From positions 1 to 64,000 of the forward strand of contig NZ_AKGG01000011.1 of NCBI RefSeq assembly GCF_000277645.1: a DNA stretch of 64,000 nucleotides, written 5' to 3'. Below the pieces are notes generated by a model. It searched no databases and had not been told where the DNA came from. It was given only the letters and a program-made list of their open reading frames with translations. Position 1 is the first letter of the stretch. Each line of letters starts with the position of its first letter. The position numbers and the translations under genes are program-made. The DNA comes from Weissella koreensis KCTC 3621 (lineage in GTDB: Bacteria; Bacillota; Bacilli; Lactobacillales; Lactobacillaceae). Shown here piece after piece: positions 8,638 to 17,777 of the stretch.

Positions 8638-8879
8638 ATTTCTTGACCCACCTTACTATCTGCATCATTTCCCCACAAATTTTCACCTGGATACTCATTA
8701 CTTACATCCCAATCAGAAAATAATTCTTCCATACTTATTTGAGATTTTTTTTCTGGGGTTAGACGTATAATACCTTTTTCGTCCATATCTACGTCAAACT
8801 TTTGACCAGCCTCGACATTTAATTTCTTAGGTAACGTAATCGTGACTGCATTACCTTGAATTCTAGCTTTTACTGCCAT
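8631..8879 (-). CDS. mazE: MazE/PemI-family antitoxin
   Basis: 82 residues. The first ~50 form an AbrB-like swapped-hairpin domain (MAVKARIQGNAVTITLPKKL), and the C-terminal acidic, tryptophan-rich tail (FSDWDVSNEYPGENLWGND) is the usual toxin-wrapping segment. GGAGGAG stands 7 bases before the ATG. It is followed by mazF with a 7-base overlap. A palindrome upstream is its probable binding site. Confidence 0.85.
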   Translation of the reverse strand: MAVKARIQGNAVTITLPKKLNVEAGQKFDVDMDEKGIIRLTPEKKSQISMEELFSDWDVSNEYPGENLWGNDADSKVGQEIW

Positions 8880-8910
8880 ATAATCTCCTCCTATCCTGTT
8901 TATAGTATCT

Positions 8911-8953
8911 ATTATAACACATAAAAGTAATTACAAAGTAATTACTTTTATGT
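8911..8953 (-). promoter_or_regulatory. mazEF promoter with palindromic operator
   Basis: A minus-strand -10 box TATAAT occupies 8911-8916. Just upstream lies a perfect 16-base inverted repeat, ACATAAAAGTAATTAC (8919-8934) and its complement (8938-8953), separated by AAA. It covers the spacer and -35 area, the expected place for MazE/MazEF autorepression. Confidence 0.75.
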
Positions 8954-9018
8954 CGAATTCTTTTCATTTTATATAATCAATCCAATTTCATATCTAACTT
9001 TAACTGTATTTAATATTA

Positions 9019-9228
9019 CTATGTAAACGTTATCCCCTTTAAATTGAATAATACTACAATCAACAACTGTATAAACGTGATTGAACCATAAAATCCAAAC
9101 ATAATAGGGCGGGTAAACATAACTTTGATCCATCCACCAAATGTAGGACTTTTTATAGCCATGCTGTAAGTTATCTTAGAAGGATCTAATTTAATCGTCT
9201 GACTATACAAATAACGAAAAGCTCTTTA
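9019..9228 (-). pseudogene. Membrane protein remnant A
   Basis: A frame from just after a TAA encodes KLDPSKITYSMAIKSPTFGG and one hydrophobic segment (FYGSITFIQLLIVVLF). Its KLDPSKITYS start resembles KDPEKISYS in the remnant at 9412-9706, suggesting decayed relatives. No ribosome binding site seen. Confidence 0.3.
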
Positions 9229-9244
9229 TAACGATAAATAATAA

Positions 9245-9411
9245 CTATCTATTCCCCAAAATAATATTGAAACAAATGTTGATAATAATTACTATCGTTA
9301 ATAAACATGCCAAAACAGTTACTGACCATCCCCCTAGTGACGCATTAATTTGAAGCCATTCTATTAATTGCTTATTGAATATAATCCAAATGTTTGCGCT
9401 TGTCGTCCCTA
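9245..9411 (-). pseudogene. Membrane protein remnant B
   Basis: A frame lacking its own start encodes two hydrophobic stretches (ILIGTTSANIWIIF; WSVTVLACLLTIVIIINIC) and ends at TAG 9245-9247. It could be the frameshifted tail of the gene at 9412-9706. Confidence 0.3.
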
Positions 9412-9706
9412 TTAGTATTCATAGCTTTTTAACCAATGTTCCAGAAAATTATTCTTTTCGTTTAATAGCCCTATCAATATACATGTGACGATATTGAAAA
9501 AGACCTTCCAATCAACTAATGTCGCATATCCATTCTTTCTGTTTTCGATAATAATATTAAAATGTGGTCTATACATTCCACCTTCAATATTTTTTCTATT
9601 TTCTGGAAGATAAACTAAAAGCAATGCATTGCTTAAACTATTAAACCCTTTACGACTAAAGTTAGATAATGAATAGCTAATTTTTTCCGGATCTTTTCTG
9701 CGACAT
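9412..9706 (-). pseudogene. Membrane protein remnant C, early frameshift
   Basis: GAGG lies 7 bases before an ATG at 9704-9706, but that frame ends after nine codons. A one-base shift gives a long frame: KDPEKISYSLSNFSRKGFNS, then LLLVYLPENRKNIEGGMYRP, then a hydrophobic segment (FFNIVTCILIGLL), ending at 9412. This looks like a small membrane protein gene broken right after its start. Family unknown. Confidence 0.35.
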
Positions 9707-9779
9707 TATTTGTCCTCATGTTAGGTGATCAGAAGACTATAGTTACGGTAGTACCATATAATTTATAAAATAAATATCT

Positions 9780-10007
9780 TTAAATATACTCATCAGAATA
9801 GCCTTCTAAAATTTCATCTGGCTTTTCGCTTTGATCCATAACAACTGTATTTTTCAGCTTTTTTTGAAGCTTGCGCAGGTAATCAACATTTTAATGTTTT
9901 TTTACTGAGTTAGAATCGTTATTCTTCAACTCTGATGTTGATTTTAAAATGTTTTCACTATCATTAATACTATCTGAATTACTGTTAAATAGCTCCGATT
10001 CATCTAA
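9780..10007 (-). pseudogene. Hydrophilic protein fragment with internal stop
   Basis: The frame opens after a TAA and reads a Ser/Asn-rich acidic stretch (SNSDSINDSENILKS) to a TAA. It continues in the same frame as VDYLRKLQKKLKNTVVMDQS and an acidic end, EGYSDEYI. It is probably the C-terminal tail of a larger lost gene. No family can be assigned. Confidence 0.3.
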
Positions 10008-10010
10008 TTA

Positions 10011-10044
10011 TAAAAAGCGAGGATATAAAATACCCTCACTTTTA
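10011..10044 (-). terminator. Terminator of the D-lyxose isomerase operon
   Basis: A hairpin with AAAAGCGAGG and CCCTCACTTTT arms lies directly after the isomerase stop. T-rich on the minus-strand exit side. Confidence 0.6.
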
Positions 10045-10046
10045 AA

Positions 10047-10745
10047 TTATTTATTTAAATAATTTTCGTAATCTGAAACAAGAAGAACATCACTATCAAT
10101 ATCTTCCTCTACTTGACTCATACGAGGAATATTTTCGTAAAATCTATTATCGGTAGAATCATCATTTGTTGAGGACACTTCAAATAACATAATCTTACCC
10201 AGACCCTTTTTAGCTTGCCACATATGATAAATCCTTGGTGTAAGCGTAATACTTTGACCTGGATTTATTTCAATGGTTGTTCCAGCTTTAAATGTTTTTT
10301 TTACACCATCCATAACAACTTCTACATCTGAAGTTCGATCAATATCTTCAGAACTTGTCGAATTATACATTGTCATCTTAAGTACACCACCACCTCTATT
10401 GATAATATCTTCTGTTTTATACCAATGGAAATGTAATGGTAATATTTGATTATCTTCAACTAATAGCATTTTTTCTGCATAAGGTTTTGGATATTTATCC
10501 TGATTATTATAATTACCATTTCGGATAGTTAATGCAGTCAATCCATACTCTTCAAAATTCCCTAAATCAAAATCTGTAACGTCCCATCCGAGCTTATTAT
10601 CTATAATTTCATCAATAACTCCAGATTCATGTAGTTTCTCCATTGTTAGCTTATCCCAATCTGCAAAAGGTGGAAGCGGTAGCCTCAATTCATCTGCAAA
10701 TTTCTTTGCATTAGTAATTACTGTTGAAATGTCTGATCTTTTCAT
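10047..10745 (-). CDS. D-lyxose ketol-isomerase
   Basis: 232 residues, the family's usual length. It is a cupin-fold sugar isomerase that interconverts D-lyxose and D-xylulose (some members also act on D-mannose/D-fructose). Metal-binding histidines and glutamate are visible in PLHFHWYKTEDIINRGGG (about residues 103-120), and a second cupin motif with a further histidine in PGQSITLTPRIYHMW. It overlaps the HIT gene by four bases (ATGA), so it is the last gene of a four-gene operon. The true substrate in this operon is inferred, not shown. Confidence 0.85.
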   Translation of the reverse strand: MKRSDISTVITNAKKFADELRLPLPPFADWDKLTMEKLHESGVIDEIIDNKLGWDVTDFDLGNFEEYGLTALTIRNGNYNNQDKYPKPYAEKMLLVEDNQILPLHFHWYKTEDIINRGGGVLKMTMYNSTSSEDIDRTSDVEVVMDGVKKTFKAGTTIEINPGQSITLTPRIYHMWQAKKGLGKIMLFEVSSTNDDSTDNRFYENIPRMSQVEEDIDSDVLLVSDYENYLNK

Positions 10746-11188
10746 TTAATTTTCTCCAATGCATCATTAAAATTCTCTATCAACTTTGATCTTTGCATTT
10801 CATTTATAGGAATTAAATCTTTGGGATTATTAATAAAAGCATCACCAAAATCTATGTCATCTTTATATTTTGGAACAAGATGTACATGCAAGTGAGAAAC
10901 CATATCGCCATAAATACCGTAATTAACTTTATCAGCTAGAAAAGTGTTTTTCAAAATGCTAGCAACAATACTTACATCATCAAAGAAACGTTTTCTTTCC
11001 GTTTCTGTCAGTTCGAATATTTCATTAACATGCCCATTTAGAGCGACAATAGCCCGCCCACGATGAGTTTGATCATGATTCAAATATAATGTGGATATAT
11101 CTAACTTTCTTACTTCTGACATCTTGTCTTTTTGAATTTCATTGTGTTCACAATAGAAACAATTTTCCTCAAAATGAATATTACTCAT
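10742..11188 (-). CDS. HIT-family nucleotide hydrolase/transferase
   Basis: 148 residues. The histidine triad is clear as HLHVHLVPK near residue 98. The N-terminus has a CFYCEHNE segment resembling the zinc-binding C-x-x-C of Fhit/GalT-like HIT proteins. HIT enzymes act on nucleotidyl phosphoramidates, dinucleoside polyphosphates or nucleotide sugars. Its place between a dehydrogenase and a sugar isomerase, with 3-base and overlapping junctions, suggests a role tied to that sugar pathway. GAGG precedes the ATG. Confidence 0.8.
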   Translation of the reverse strand: MSNIHFEENCFYCEHNEIQKDKMSEVRKLDISTLYLNHDQTHRGRAIVALNGHVNEIFELTETERKRFFDDVSIVASILKNTFLADKVNYGIYGDMVSHLHVHLVPKYKDDIDFGDAFINNPKDLIPINEMQRSKLIENFNDALEKIK

Positions 11189-11191
11189 GAC

Positions 11192-12289
11192 CTAGTCCTC
11201 GTATTGAGACATGGTTTCAAGAGCGTGCTTATTAGCCTCATCATATCGTCCATCATCATGACTACTATCAGAATCAATCATGATATGAATAACATCACCT
11301 CGAGTTTGATTTCTGAGTGCGAACGCCTTATCAATTTGCGATAACGGGAAAATATTTGTTACAGTTCGCTCAGTGTTAATTAAACCATTAACCACCATAT
11401 CTCGTCCTTCACGGAACAAACGATGATTATCTACATCACGCTTAGGCTCAGTTGTATAAATATCAACCCGACGACGATGCATTTTAAAGAAATCCATTGG
11501 TTTAGTCGTTTTACCAATCCCTCCATACATCACAATACGCCCATTTTGTGCAGTAGCATCTAATGCATCAATTACTGCATCTCCTTCAAGCAATGCTGGA
11601 ATGACTACATCAAAACCATCTGGGAAATCTTTACCGACAATATCCATTGTAGGTGTATCTTTTGTCGGTATTTTGTATGTATGCGTCGCTCCAAATTCTT
11701 TTGCTATCTCTAACTTTTCATCAAATAAGTCTGTTACCACTAAATTTTTAGGGCTATATAATTTGGCAAATTGCGTTAATTGTAATCCACTAACTCCTTG
11801 ACCTGTAATTAAAACATTTTTAGACTGACTAATTTCGCCACGTTCCATTCCCGTTAAGATAGTCGGCGTAATTTCTACTAATGATCCATGCATTAAATCA
11901 AATTCATCCGGTAATTTAACTGCTGAAAATGGATCTACTGTTACATATTCAGCAAAAGCCCCCCAAACATATCGAAGAGCAACTTTGTCTCCAACCTTCA
12001 ATCCAACAACGTGCTCTCCAACCTCATCAATAATACCCGCTACTTCATGTCCTAAACGAGTCGGGTATGTTAAAAATTCAGGAGAACGAACGCCACGATA
12101 AACTTCTAGATCACTTCCACAAATACCAACCCATTTAACATCTACACGAACTTGATAATCATCCGCATGAGGAATTTCAGCATATTTAATATCAATTTTA
12201 CCAATATTTTCCATCACAGCAACTTGTTGAGTATTTTCTGATTTTTCATCAACCCACTTCATATCTGGGACAACCATTTTACGTACCAT
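11192..12289 (-). CDS. Zinc-type medium-chain alcohol/polyol dehydrogenase
   Basis: 365 residues from the ATG at 12289, chosen because GGAGG lies 8 bases upstream; the ATG at 12304 overlaps that site. Catalytic zinc ligands are visible in GICGSDLEVYRG and GHEVAGIIDEVGEHV. The NAD(P) Rossmann motif is GQGVSG near residue 165. The four-cysteine structural zinc loop usual in many family members is not seen. Likely oxidises a sugar alcohol or related polyol feeding the D-lyxose isomerase step. It starts one base after the MFS gene stop. Confidence 0.8.
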   Translation of the reverse strand: MVRKMVVPDMKWVDEKSENTQQVAVMENIGKIDIKYAEIPHADDYQVRVDVKWVGICGSDLEVYRGVRSPEFLTYPTRLGHEVAGIIDEVGEHVVGLKVGDKVALRYVWGAFAEYVTVDPFSAVKLPDEFDLMHGSLVEITPTILTGMERGEISQSKNVLITGQGVSGLQLTQFAKLYSPKNLVVTDLFDEKLEIAKEFGATHTYKIPTKDTPTMDIVGKDFPDGFDVVIPALLEGDAVIDALDATAQNGRIVMYGGIGKTTKPMDFFKMHRRRVDIYTTEPKRDVDNHRLFREGRDMVVNGLINTERTVTNIFPLSQIDKAFALRNQTRGDVIHIMIDSDSSHDDGRYDEANKHALETMSQYED

Positions 12290-12290
12290 T

Positions 12291-13589
12291 TTATAATCCT
12301 CCATTAGTATCTTGTTCTTTTAGAAACATCGTAATTAAACCAGCTAAAATAAGTGAAACTGCTAAAAAGACAACACCAGCCATTTGAGTACCAGTAATAT
12401 CTTTTAATGATCCAACAACATACGGTCCTACAAAACCGCCCAAATTACCTAATGCATTTATAATTCCCAATCCAACTGCCGCAATTCTAGGATCTAATTG
12501 TGTAGAAATAGCCCAATAAGGACCAGACCAAGCATATACCCCAATAGTTCCTAAAATGATAAATAAAAATGCAACAATTGGAATAGATTGGAAAACACTA
12601 ACAGCAATTAAGGAAACTCCTGCTAGTAGAGTAGCACTAATTAAAAATATTTTACGTTTTTGCAATTTATCAGACAACTTTGCTGTAACAACCAAAGATA
12701 CAGCACCTAATAGATAGGGAATAGCAGTTAACATACCAACTTGAATGTATGATGCACTCGTTATTAAAGAAGAAATAATTTTAGGTAAGAAAAAGGTTAT
12801 TCCATATAATCCAACTACGTAAAAAACATTCATCAATGTAACAATCCAAACCTTACGATTTTTGAATGCTGATTTGAATGAGGATTCTACAACCCCATGA
12901 TTAGAACTAGTTTTTAACTTATCCGCATCTAAAGCATTCACTAAATTTATTCGTTCCTCAGAAGTTAACCACTTAGCCTTAGTAGGATTATCATCTAGAT
13001 ATTTAAAAGTAATTAATCCTAAAATTACTGCTGGTAATCCCACAATAATAAACAACCAACGCCATCCAGATAAACCGATAAAATTATGAACATAATCAAT
13101 AATAGTCATTGCTACAGGTGCACCAATAGCATTAGCCAATGGTGGTGCCACCATAAACATAGCCACAGCAGCAGCCCGGTGGGCACTAACAAACCAATAA
13201 GTAGTAATCAAAGTCATACCGGGAAAAAGAGCTGCTTCAAACACTCCTAATAAAAATCTTAAAATAACTAAGGCAATTGCAGAATGTACGAAGCCAGTTG
13301 CTACAGTTACAGTCCCCCATAATAGTAGAATAATTCCAATCCACTTACGGGCACCAATTTTTTCTAACAGCATATTTCCTGGAACTCCAAATAGAAAATA
13401 TCCTATAAAGAAAATACCAGCTATAAATCCATAAAAAGTACTAGTTAAACCTAATTCTGCGTCCATACCTCCTAACGAAGCATACGTAATACTGCTTCTA
13501 TCCAAAAATGCAACAAAATATATAATGAACAAAAAAGGTAATAATCTAAATTTAACCTTTCGTTCAACGCCTGGATCTAATGTATCCAT
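12291..13589 (-). CDS. MFS transporter, anion:cation symporter (ACS) type
   Basis: 432 residues and about 12 membrane segments. The N-terminus (FIIYFVAFLDRSSITYASLG) and the GIFFIGYFLFGVPGNMLLEK motif after TM2 are typical of the ACS family, which imports hexuronates, tartrate-like acids and related organic anions. The ATG at 13589 follows GGAGG by 5 bases; a TTG at 13601 overlaps it. First gene of the operon, divergent from an AraC regulator with a cre site between. The substrate is probably an acidic sugar or polyol. Confidence 0.8.
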   Translation of the reverse strand: MDTLDPGVERKVKFRLLPFLFIIYFVAFLDRSSITYASLGGMDAELGLTSTFYGFIAGIFFIGYFLFGVPGNMLLEKIGARKWIGIILLLWGTVTVATGFVHSAIALVILRFLLGVFEAALFPGMTLITTYWFVSAHRAAAVAMFMVAPPLANAIGAPVAMTIIDYVHNFIGLSGWRWLFIIVGLPAVILGLITFKYLDDNPTKAKWLTSEERINLVNALDADKLKTSSNHGVVESSFKSAFKNRKVWIVTLMNVFYVVGLYGITFFLPKIISSLITSASYIQVGMLTAIPYLLGAVSLVVTAKLSDKLQKRKIFLISATLLAGVSLIAVSVFQSIPIVAFLFIILGTIGVYAWSGPYWAISTQLDPRIAAVGLGIINALGNLGGFVGPYVVGSLKDITGTQMAGVVFLAVSLILAGLITMFLKEQDTNGGL

Positions 13590-13644
13590 ATAAACCTCCA
13601 AAGTCTTGAAATATACCTGTCTACAAGTTATTATTATAGATAAA

Positions 13645-13658
13645 TGATAGCGTTTACA
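13645..13658. promoter_or_regulatory. cre site (CcpA operator)
   Basis: TGATAGCGTTTACA matches the consensus TGWNANCGNTNWCA at every fixed position. It lies between the divergent MFS operon and AraC gene, so both may be under catabolite repression. Confidence 0.75.
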
Positions 13659-13702
13659 TTTATCGTATTTAGACTATTTTTTAGCGTTTCTGGAGAATTT
13701 AC

Positions 13703-14533
13703 ATGAATATATATTGGGCTACAATAAAAAAATATAAAAATAAAATGACTATTCCTGAGCATAGTCATAAATTTCATCAAATTTTGTTTATTAAAAATGG
13801 GGTATATGAATTTTTAATTAACGAAGAAACCTTTATAATAAATAAAACTACTTTAATAGGGATACCTAGTAATTTTAGACATTCTTATAGGTGCATAGAA
13901 CAAGGTAGTATCTTAGACTTTAAAATAAACATAAATAATCAGGACGACATAGATTTCAATAAAATTTTTATTGAAGCACTAGAAAATAGTTTCGATTTAA
14001 TGATTTTAGATCAACTATACGTAAATATGTTGAATAATCTATATAACAAAAATCAAGAGGTAATATTAATTAAAGCATTAGATTTAGTATTAACATTATT
14101 AAGAGAAAAAAATAATGATGTTCCTATTTTATCGGTTAACGTATTAACCGATAACGATATGCTAACGAATGTTATCCATTATTTTGAACTTAATTTTTTA
14201 AACAATCCTAAAATCATTGATATTGCAAATTATTTTAACTTATCTATTCATGAGATGGATAAATTATTTATGACTGAAGTTGGGGTTTCTCCAAAAAAAT
14301 TACTTTTAAATATTCGTTTAGAATACGCTAGAGAAAAGTTAACCACAGATAAATCTATAACTTATATATCCAATGAAATTGACATGTCTCTACAGCATTT
14401 TTCAAGAATTTTTAAATACACATATGGACTATCGCCTAAGCAATATCAAAAAAATTATAAAAACAATAATAGCCAAATAGTTTTTAATAGTGAATTTGAT
14501 ATTTCCGTTGAACCAAAAATTATGATTAAATAA
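13703..14533 (+). CDS. AraC-family transcriptional regulator
   Basis: 276 residues. The N-terminal cupin-like sensor contains HSHKFHQILFI (residues 21-31), and the C-terminal ~100 residues carry two helix-turn-helix units (PKIIDIANYFNLSIHEMDKLF; ITYISNEIDMSLQHFSRIF) ending in the family motif YGLSPKQYQ. GGAG precedes the ATG. It is divergent from the MFS-dehydrogenase-HIT-isomerase operon and probably activates it when the sugar substrate is bound. It ends at a hairpin shared with the convergent pyruvate oxidase gene. Confidence 0.85.
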   Translation: MNIYWATIKKYKNKMTIPEHSHKFHQILFIKNGVYEFLINEETFIINKTTLIGIPSNFRHSYRCIEQGSILDFKININNQDDIDFNKIFIEALENSFDLMILDQLYVNMLNNLYNKNQEVILIKALDLVLTLLREKNNDVPILSVNVLTDNDMLTNVIHYFELNFLNNPKIIDIANYFNLSIHEMDKLFMTEVGVSPKKLLLNIRLEYAREKLTTDKSITYISNEIDMSLQHFSRIFKYTYGLSPKQYQKNYKNNNSQIVFNSEFDISVEPKIMIK

Positions 14534-14553
14534 TTGCATTTTTTACACACAAT

Positions 14554-14593
14554 AAAACCCCCTAAGTTATCTTTATAATAACTCACGGGGTTT
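14554..14593. terminator. Bidirectional terminator
   Basis: AAACCCC...AGTTAT and ATAACT...GGGGTTT arms between convergent genes. A/T runs are present on both sides. Confidence 0.7.
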
Positions 14594-14636
14594 CACAGTT
14601 TATATTTTTTATTAATCATGATTACCAGATAATAAA

Positions 14637-16436
14637 TTAGAACCCACCTTCATTAATTTCATCATTTAAAGTTTCAACTCCAAATTTTTTCAAATAAGTT
14701 GAAAATGGAATTAATTCATCAGCATCATATCTCTTCTTGAATGAAGAAATTTGTTCGTCGCTAAACTTAGCTGGATCTAATTTCATATTTTCGACAGGGA
14801 TTGGACGATCACCTGAGATAAGAACATCGATTAAGACTGGTTCATTCTTTGCAATTTCCTGAGCCTTTTTAAAAACAAGATCCAAATCACTAATCTTATC
14901 TACACGGAAGCCAGCCATACCCATACTATCTGCTACCTTAGAAAAATCAATATCATTAAAAGTAGTTCCTAAGTAGCCATTATTGGTATCCTCTTGCTCA
15001 TCTTTAATAAATCCAAATTGATTATTAGAAAAGACAACATTAATGATTGGCAAATTGTACTGAACTTGTGTCACTAAATCTTGCATAACCATGGCAGCTC
15101 CGCCATCACCCGAAAGTGAAAAGACTTGTCGATCTGGGTAATTTAATTTAGCCGCAATTGATCCAGGAATTCCAACTCCCATTGATGCAAATAAATTAGA
15201 TGTAAAGTGAATGTTGCTTTCTTTTAATAACAAATGTCTATTAGCTAATTGATTAACATCTCCCACGTCTAAAGAAAAAATTGTTTTCTCATTAGTAATT
15301 GAATTAATTGCATTATAAACTTGATAAGCTTGAAGATCACCATCTGTTTTATGTTCAATCTTATCCAAGTATGAATTCCAGTTTTTAATATTCTCTAAGT
15401 TAGCCTGCCACCAAGGAGTTTCCTCTTTTTCAGAAGATAATTCTGTTATCTTCTTTAATGCTAATTTAGCATCAGCTAACATCGCTACATCAGTATGGTG
15501 CCTTTTTCCTAATTTGCTAGGATCGAGGTCAATTTGTAAGAATTTTTCAACATTTTTAAATGCATTTGAAACCTCAGCGAAAGGATAATTACTACCTACA
15601 AAGAGGATTACATCCGCTTGAGCTAAAGCATCATTTGCTGGCTTATGTGCAACCCTGTTTGCAGAACCTAAATAATGAGGATGACGGTCAGGCAGGATAC
15701 CTTTTGCGGGATATGTGCTCATCAAAGGTATTTTTAATTTATTAGATAATTCTTCTAATTCCTGACCGGCTCCTCTTGTACCAATTCCGTAATAAATTAA
15801 TGGGCGTTTTGCCGCTGACAAAATGTCAGCTATTGATTGAGCTTGTTGTACATCCACATGTTCGTAAACAAAGTCTTGGTGACTGTTAGCTGATGAATAC
15901 CAACTTTCTGAAGGAATATCCTTCCAAGGTAAATCAACAGGAATTTGTACTACTGCTACCCCTTTGTTAGCATAAGCCCGTCTAATAGCTTCGTCAATAA
16001 TATGAGGCAGAGATTCTGCCGTTACTACCGTGACATTGTAGACAGCTACATCAGCATAAATAGGATTCTCATTCATTTCTTGGAATGTATCCATATTCAT
16101 ACCACTGGTTCCAAATTGACCTACAAGTGCCAAAACTGGGACGTGGTCCTCACGTGCATCGTACAATCCATTCAATAAATGGGTTCCGCCAGGCCCAGCT
16201 GAACCAAAGGCTACACCAATTTTCCCAGTTAATTTGGCATCAGCAGCAGCGGCCATAGCTCCTACTTCTTCATGTCGAACTTGAATATATTTAATATTAT
16301 CTTTTTCTTTCAACAATGCATCCATTGTTGAATTAATTGATCCGCCAGGAATTCCATACAAATGATCAACTCCCCAAGACTCAAGAACCTTAATCATAGC
16401 AGTACCAGCATTAATAGTATTCGTTTCTTTTGACAT
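14637..16436 (-). CDS. pox: Pyruvate oxidase (ThDP/FAD)
   Basis: 599 residues. It converts pyruvate, phosphate and oxygen to acetyl phosphate, CO2 and hydrogen peroxide. The ThDP-activating glutamate lies in RHEEVGAMAAAADAKLTG. The GDG...NN cofactor motif is SGDGGAAMVMQDL followed by VFSNNQFGF. The central FAD-type domain spans roughly residues 190-340. The ATG at 16436 is used because GGAGG lies 8 bases upstream; the ATG at 16451 overlaps that site. Acetolactate synthase is a close relative, but the length and the HEEVGAMAAAADAKLTG and GSAGPGGTHLLNGLYDA signatures favour the oxidase. Confidence 0.9.
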   Translation of the reverse strand: MSKETNTINAGTAMIKVLESWGVDHLYGIPGGSINSTMDALLKEKDNIKYIQVRHEEVGAMAAAADAKLTGKIGVAFGSAGPGGTHLLNGLYDAREDHVPVLALVGQFGTSGMNMDTFQEMNENPIYADVAVYNVTVVTAESLPHIIDEAIRRAYANKGVAVVQIPVDLPWKDIPSESWYSSANSHQDFVYEHVDVQQAQSIADILSAAKRPLIYYGIGTRGAGQELEELSNKLKIPLMSTYPAKGILPDRHPHYLGSANRVAHKPANDALAQADVILFVGSNYPFAEVSNAFKNVEKFLQIDLDPSKLGKRHHTDVAMLADAKLALKKITELSSEKEETPWWQANLENIKNWNSYLDKIEHKTDGDLQAYQVYNAINSITNEKTIFSLDVGDVNQLANRHLLLKESNIHFTSNLFASMGVGIPGSIAAKLNYPDRQVFSLSGDGGAAMVMQDLVTQVQYNLPIINVVFSNNQFGFIKDEQEDTNNGYLGTTFNDIDFSKVADSMGMAGFRVDKISDLDLVFKKAQEIAKNEPVLIDVLISGDRPIPVENMKLDPAKFSDEQISSFKKRYDADELIPFSTYLKKFGVETLNDEINEGGF

Positions 16437-16477
16437 AGTAGCATCCTCCATTTATTTATAAAACATTGTACAATTAT

Positions 16478-16505
16478 ATTATAACACTTACTAAGTGTAA
16501 GTAAA
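16478..16505 (-). promoter_or_regulatory. pox promoter with palindrome in the spacer
   Basis: Minus-strand -35 TTTACT (16500-16505) and -10 TATAAT (16478-16483) are 16 bases apart. The spacer contains ACACTTAGTAAGTGT (16484-16498), a perfect 6-base inverted repeat around three bases. A repressor bound here would block the promoter. The regulator is not identified. Confidence 0.6.
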
Positions 16506-16603
16506 CCTATTTTATGAAATCGCTTTCTTCAATTGACTCATGGTCCATAAATTAAGTAATATCAATACTATGACGTCCAGACACAAATTTAAAATTACAC
16601 ATT

Positions 16604-16648
16604 AAAAAACCAGTAGTGGGAAAAAGTATCTCGCACTACTGGCTTTTT
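16604..16648 (-). terminator. Terminator of the pad operon
   Basis: CCAGTAGTG and CACTACTGG arms with flanking A and T runs lie just beyond the padR stop. It may also serve the other strand. Confidence 0.75.
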
Positions 16649-16652
16649 TATA

Positions 16653-17201
16653 TTATAAATGTTTTGCATGAGTCTCAATAACTTTAGTAGACCACTTGAT
16701 ATAATTTGTTTCTCGCTCGATCGCTCGTGTAAGAATCAAATAGTGACCATATCGTTGATTGACTTGTAATTCTGATCCAAACAAAACTGTTAATCGTTCT
16801 TTCAAGTGAATTAACTTCTGTTGATGAATAGTAATATCTTGTTCTAAAATTTCAATAAGTAAAGCCTGTTGACTATCTTTAATAAAATATAGTTTTAAAG
16901 ATGTTAAATGCTGATTTTTTTCATTAATAGGCTCCCTTAACCAAGCATCTAAAGTAGCTTGTCCAAGTTTTGTCGCCGTATATTTAATAATTTTAGCATC
17001 TTCTCCATCATCATTTGGCAAGATTTTAATTGTACCTTCTTGAACCATTTTTTGTAATTCTGGATATAACTGACTATGAGAAGACTTCCAAAACTCACCA
17101 ATCTCATAATCAAATTCTTGTAACATATCTTTACCGGTCATTAGTTGTTGATTGCTCAACATACCTAAAACAATATTAGGTAAAATTCTTGGCCTAGGCA
17201 T
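16653..17201 (-). CDS. padR: PadR-family repressor of phenolic acid decarboxylase
   Basis: 182 residues. The N-terminal winged helix matches PadR: PNIVLGMLSNQQLMTGKDM, then FWKSSHSQLYPELQKMVQEG. The C-terminal half is a helical dimerisation domain. It starts one base after the decarboxylase stop, in the same transcript. PadR represses phenolic acid decarboxylase until toxic hydroxycinnamic acids appear. A matching ATGT-N8-ACAT operator lies upstream of the operon. Confidence 0.9.
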   Translation of the reverse strand: MPRPRILPNIVLGMLSNQQLMTGKDMLQEFDYEIGEFWKSSHSQLYPELQKMVQEGTIKILPNDDGEDAKIIKYTATKLGQATLDAWLREPINEKNQHLTSLKLYFIKDSQQALLIEILEQDITIHQQKLIHLKERLTVLFGSELQVNQRYGHYLILTRAIERETNYIKWSTKVIETHAKHL

Positions 17202-17202
17202 A

Positions 17203-17775
<573 letters not shown>

Positions 17776-17777
17776 TT

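Noticed and set aside
14637..16436. Acetolactate synthase instead of pyruvate oxidase
   Set aside because: Length, HEEVGAMAAAADAKLTG signature and lack of a small regulatory subunit gene favour pyruvate oxidase.
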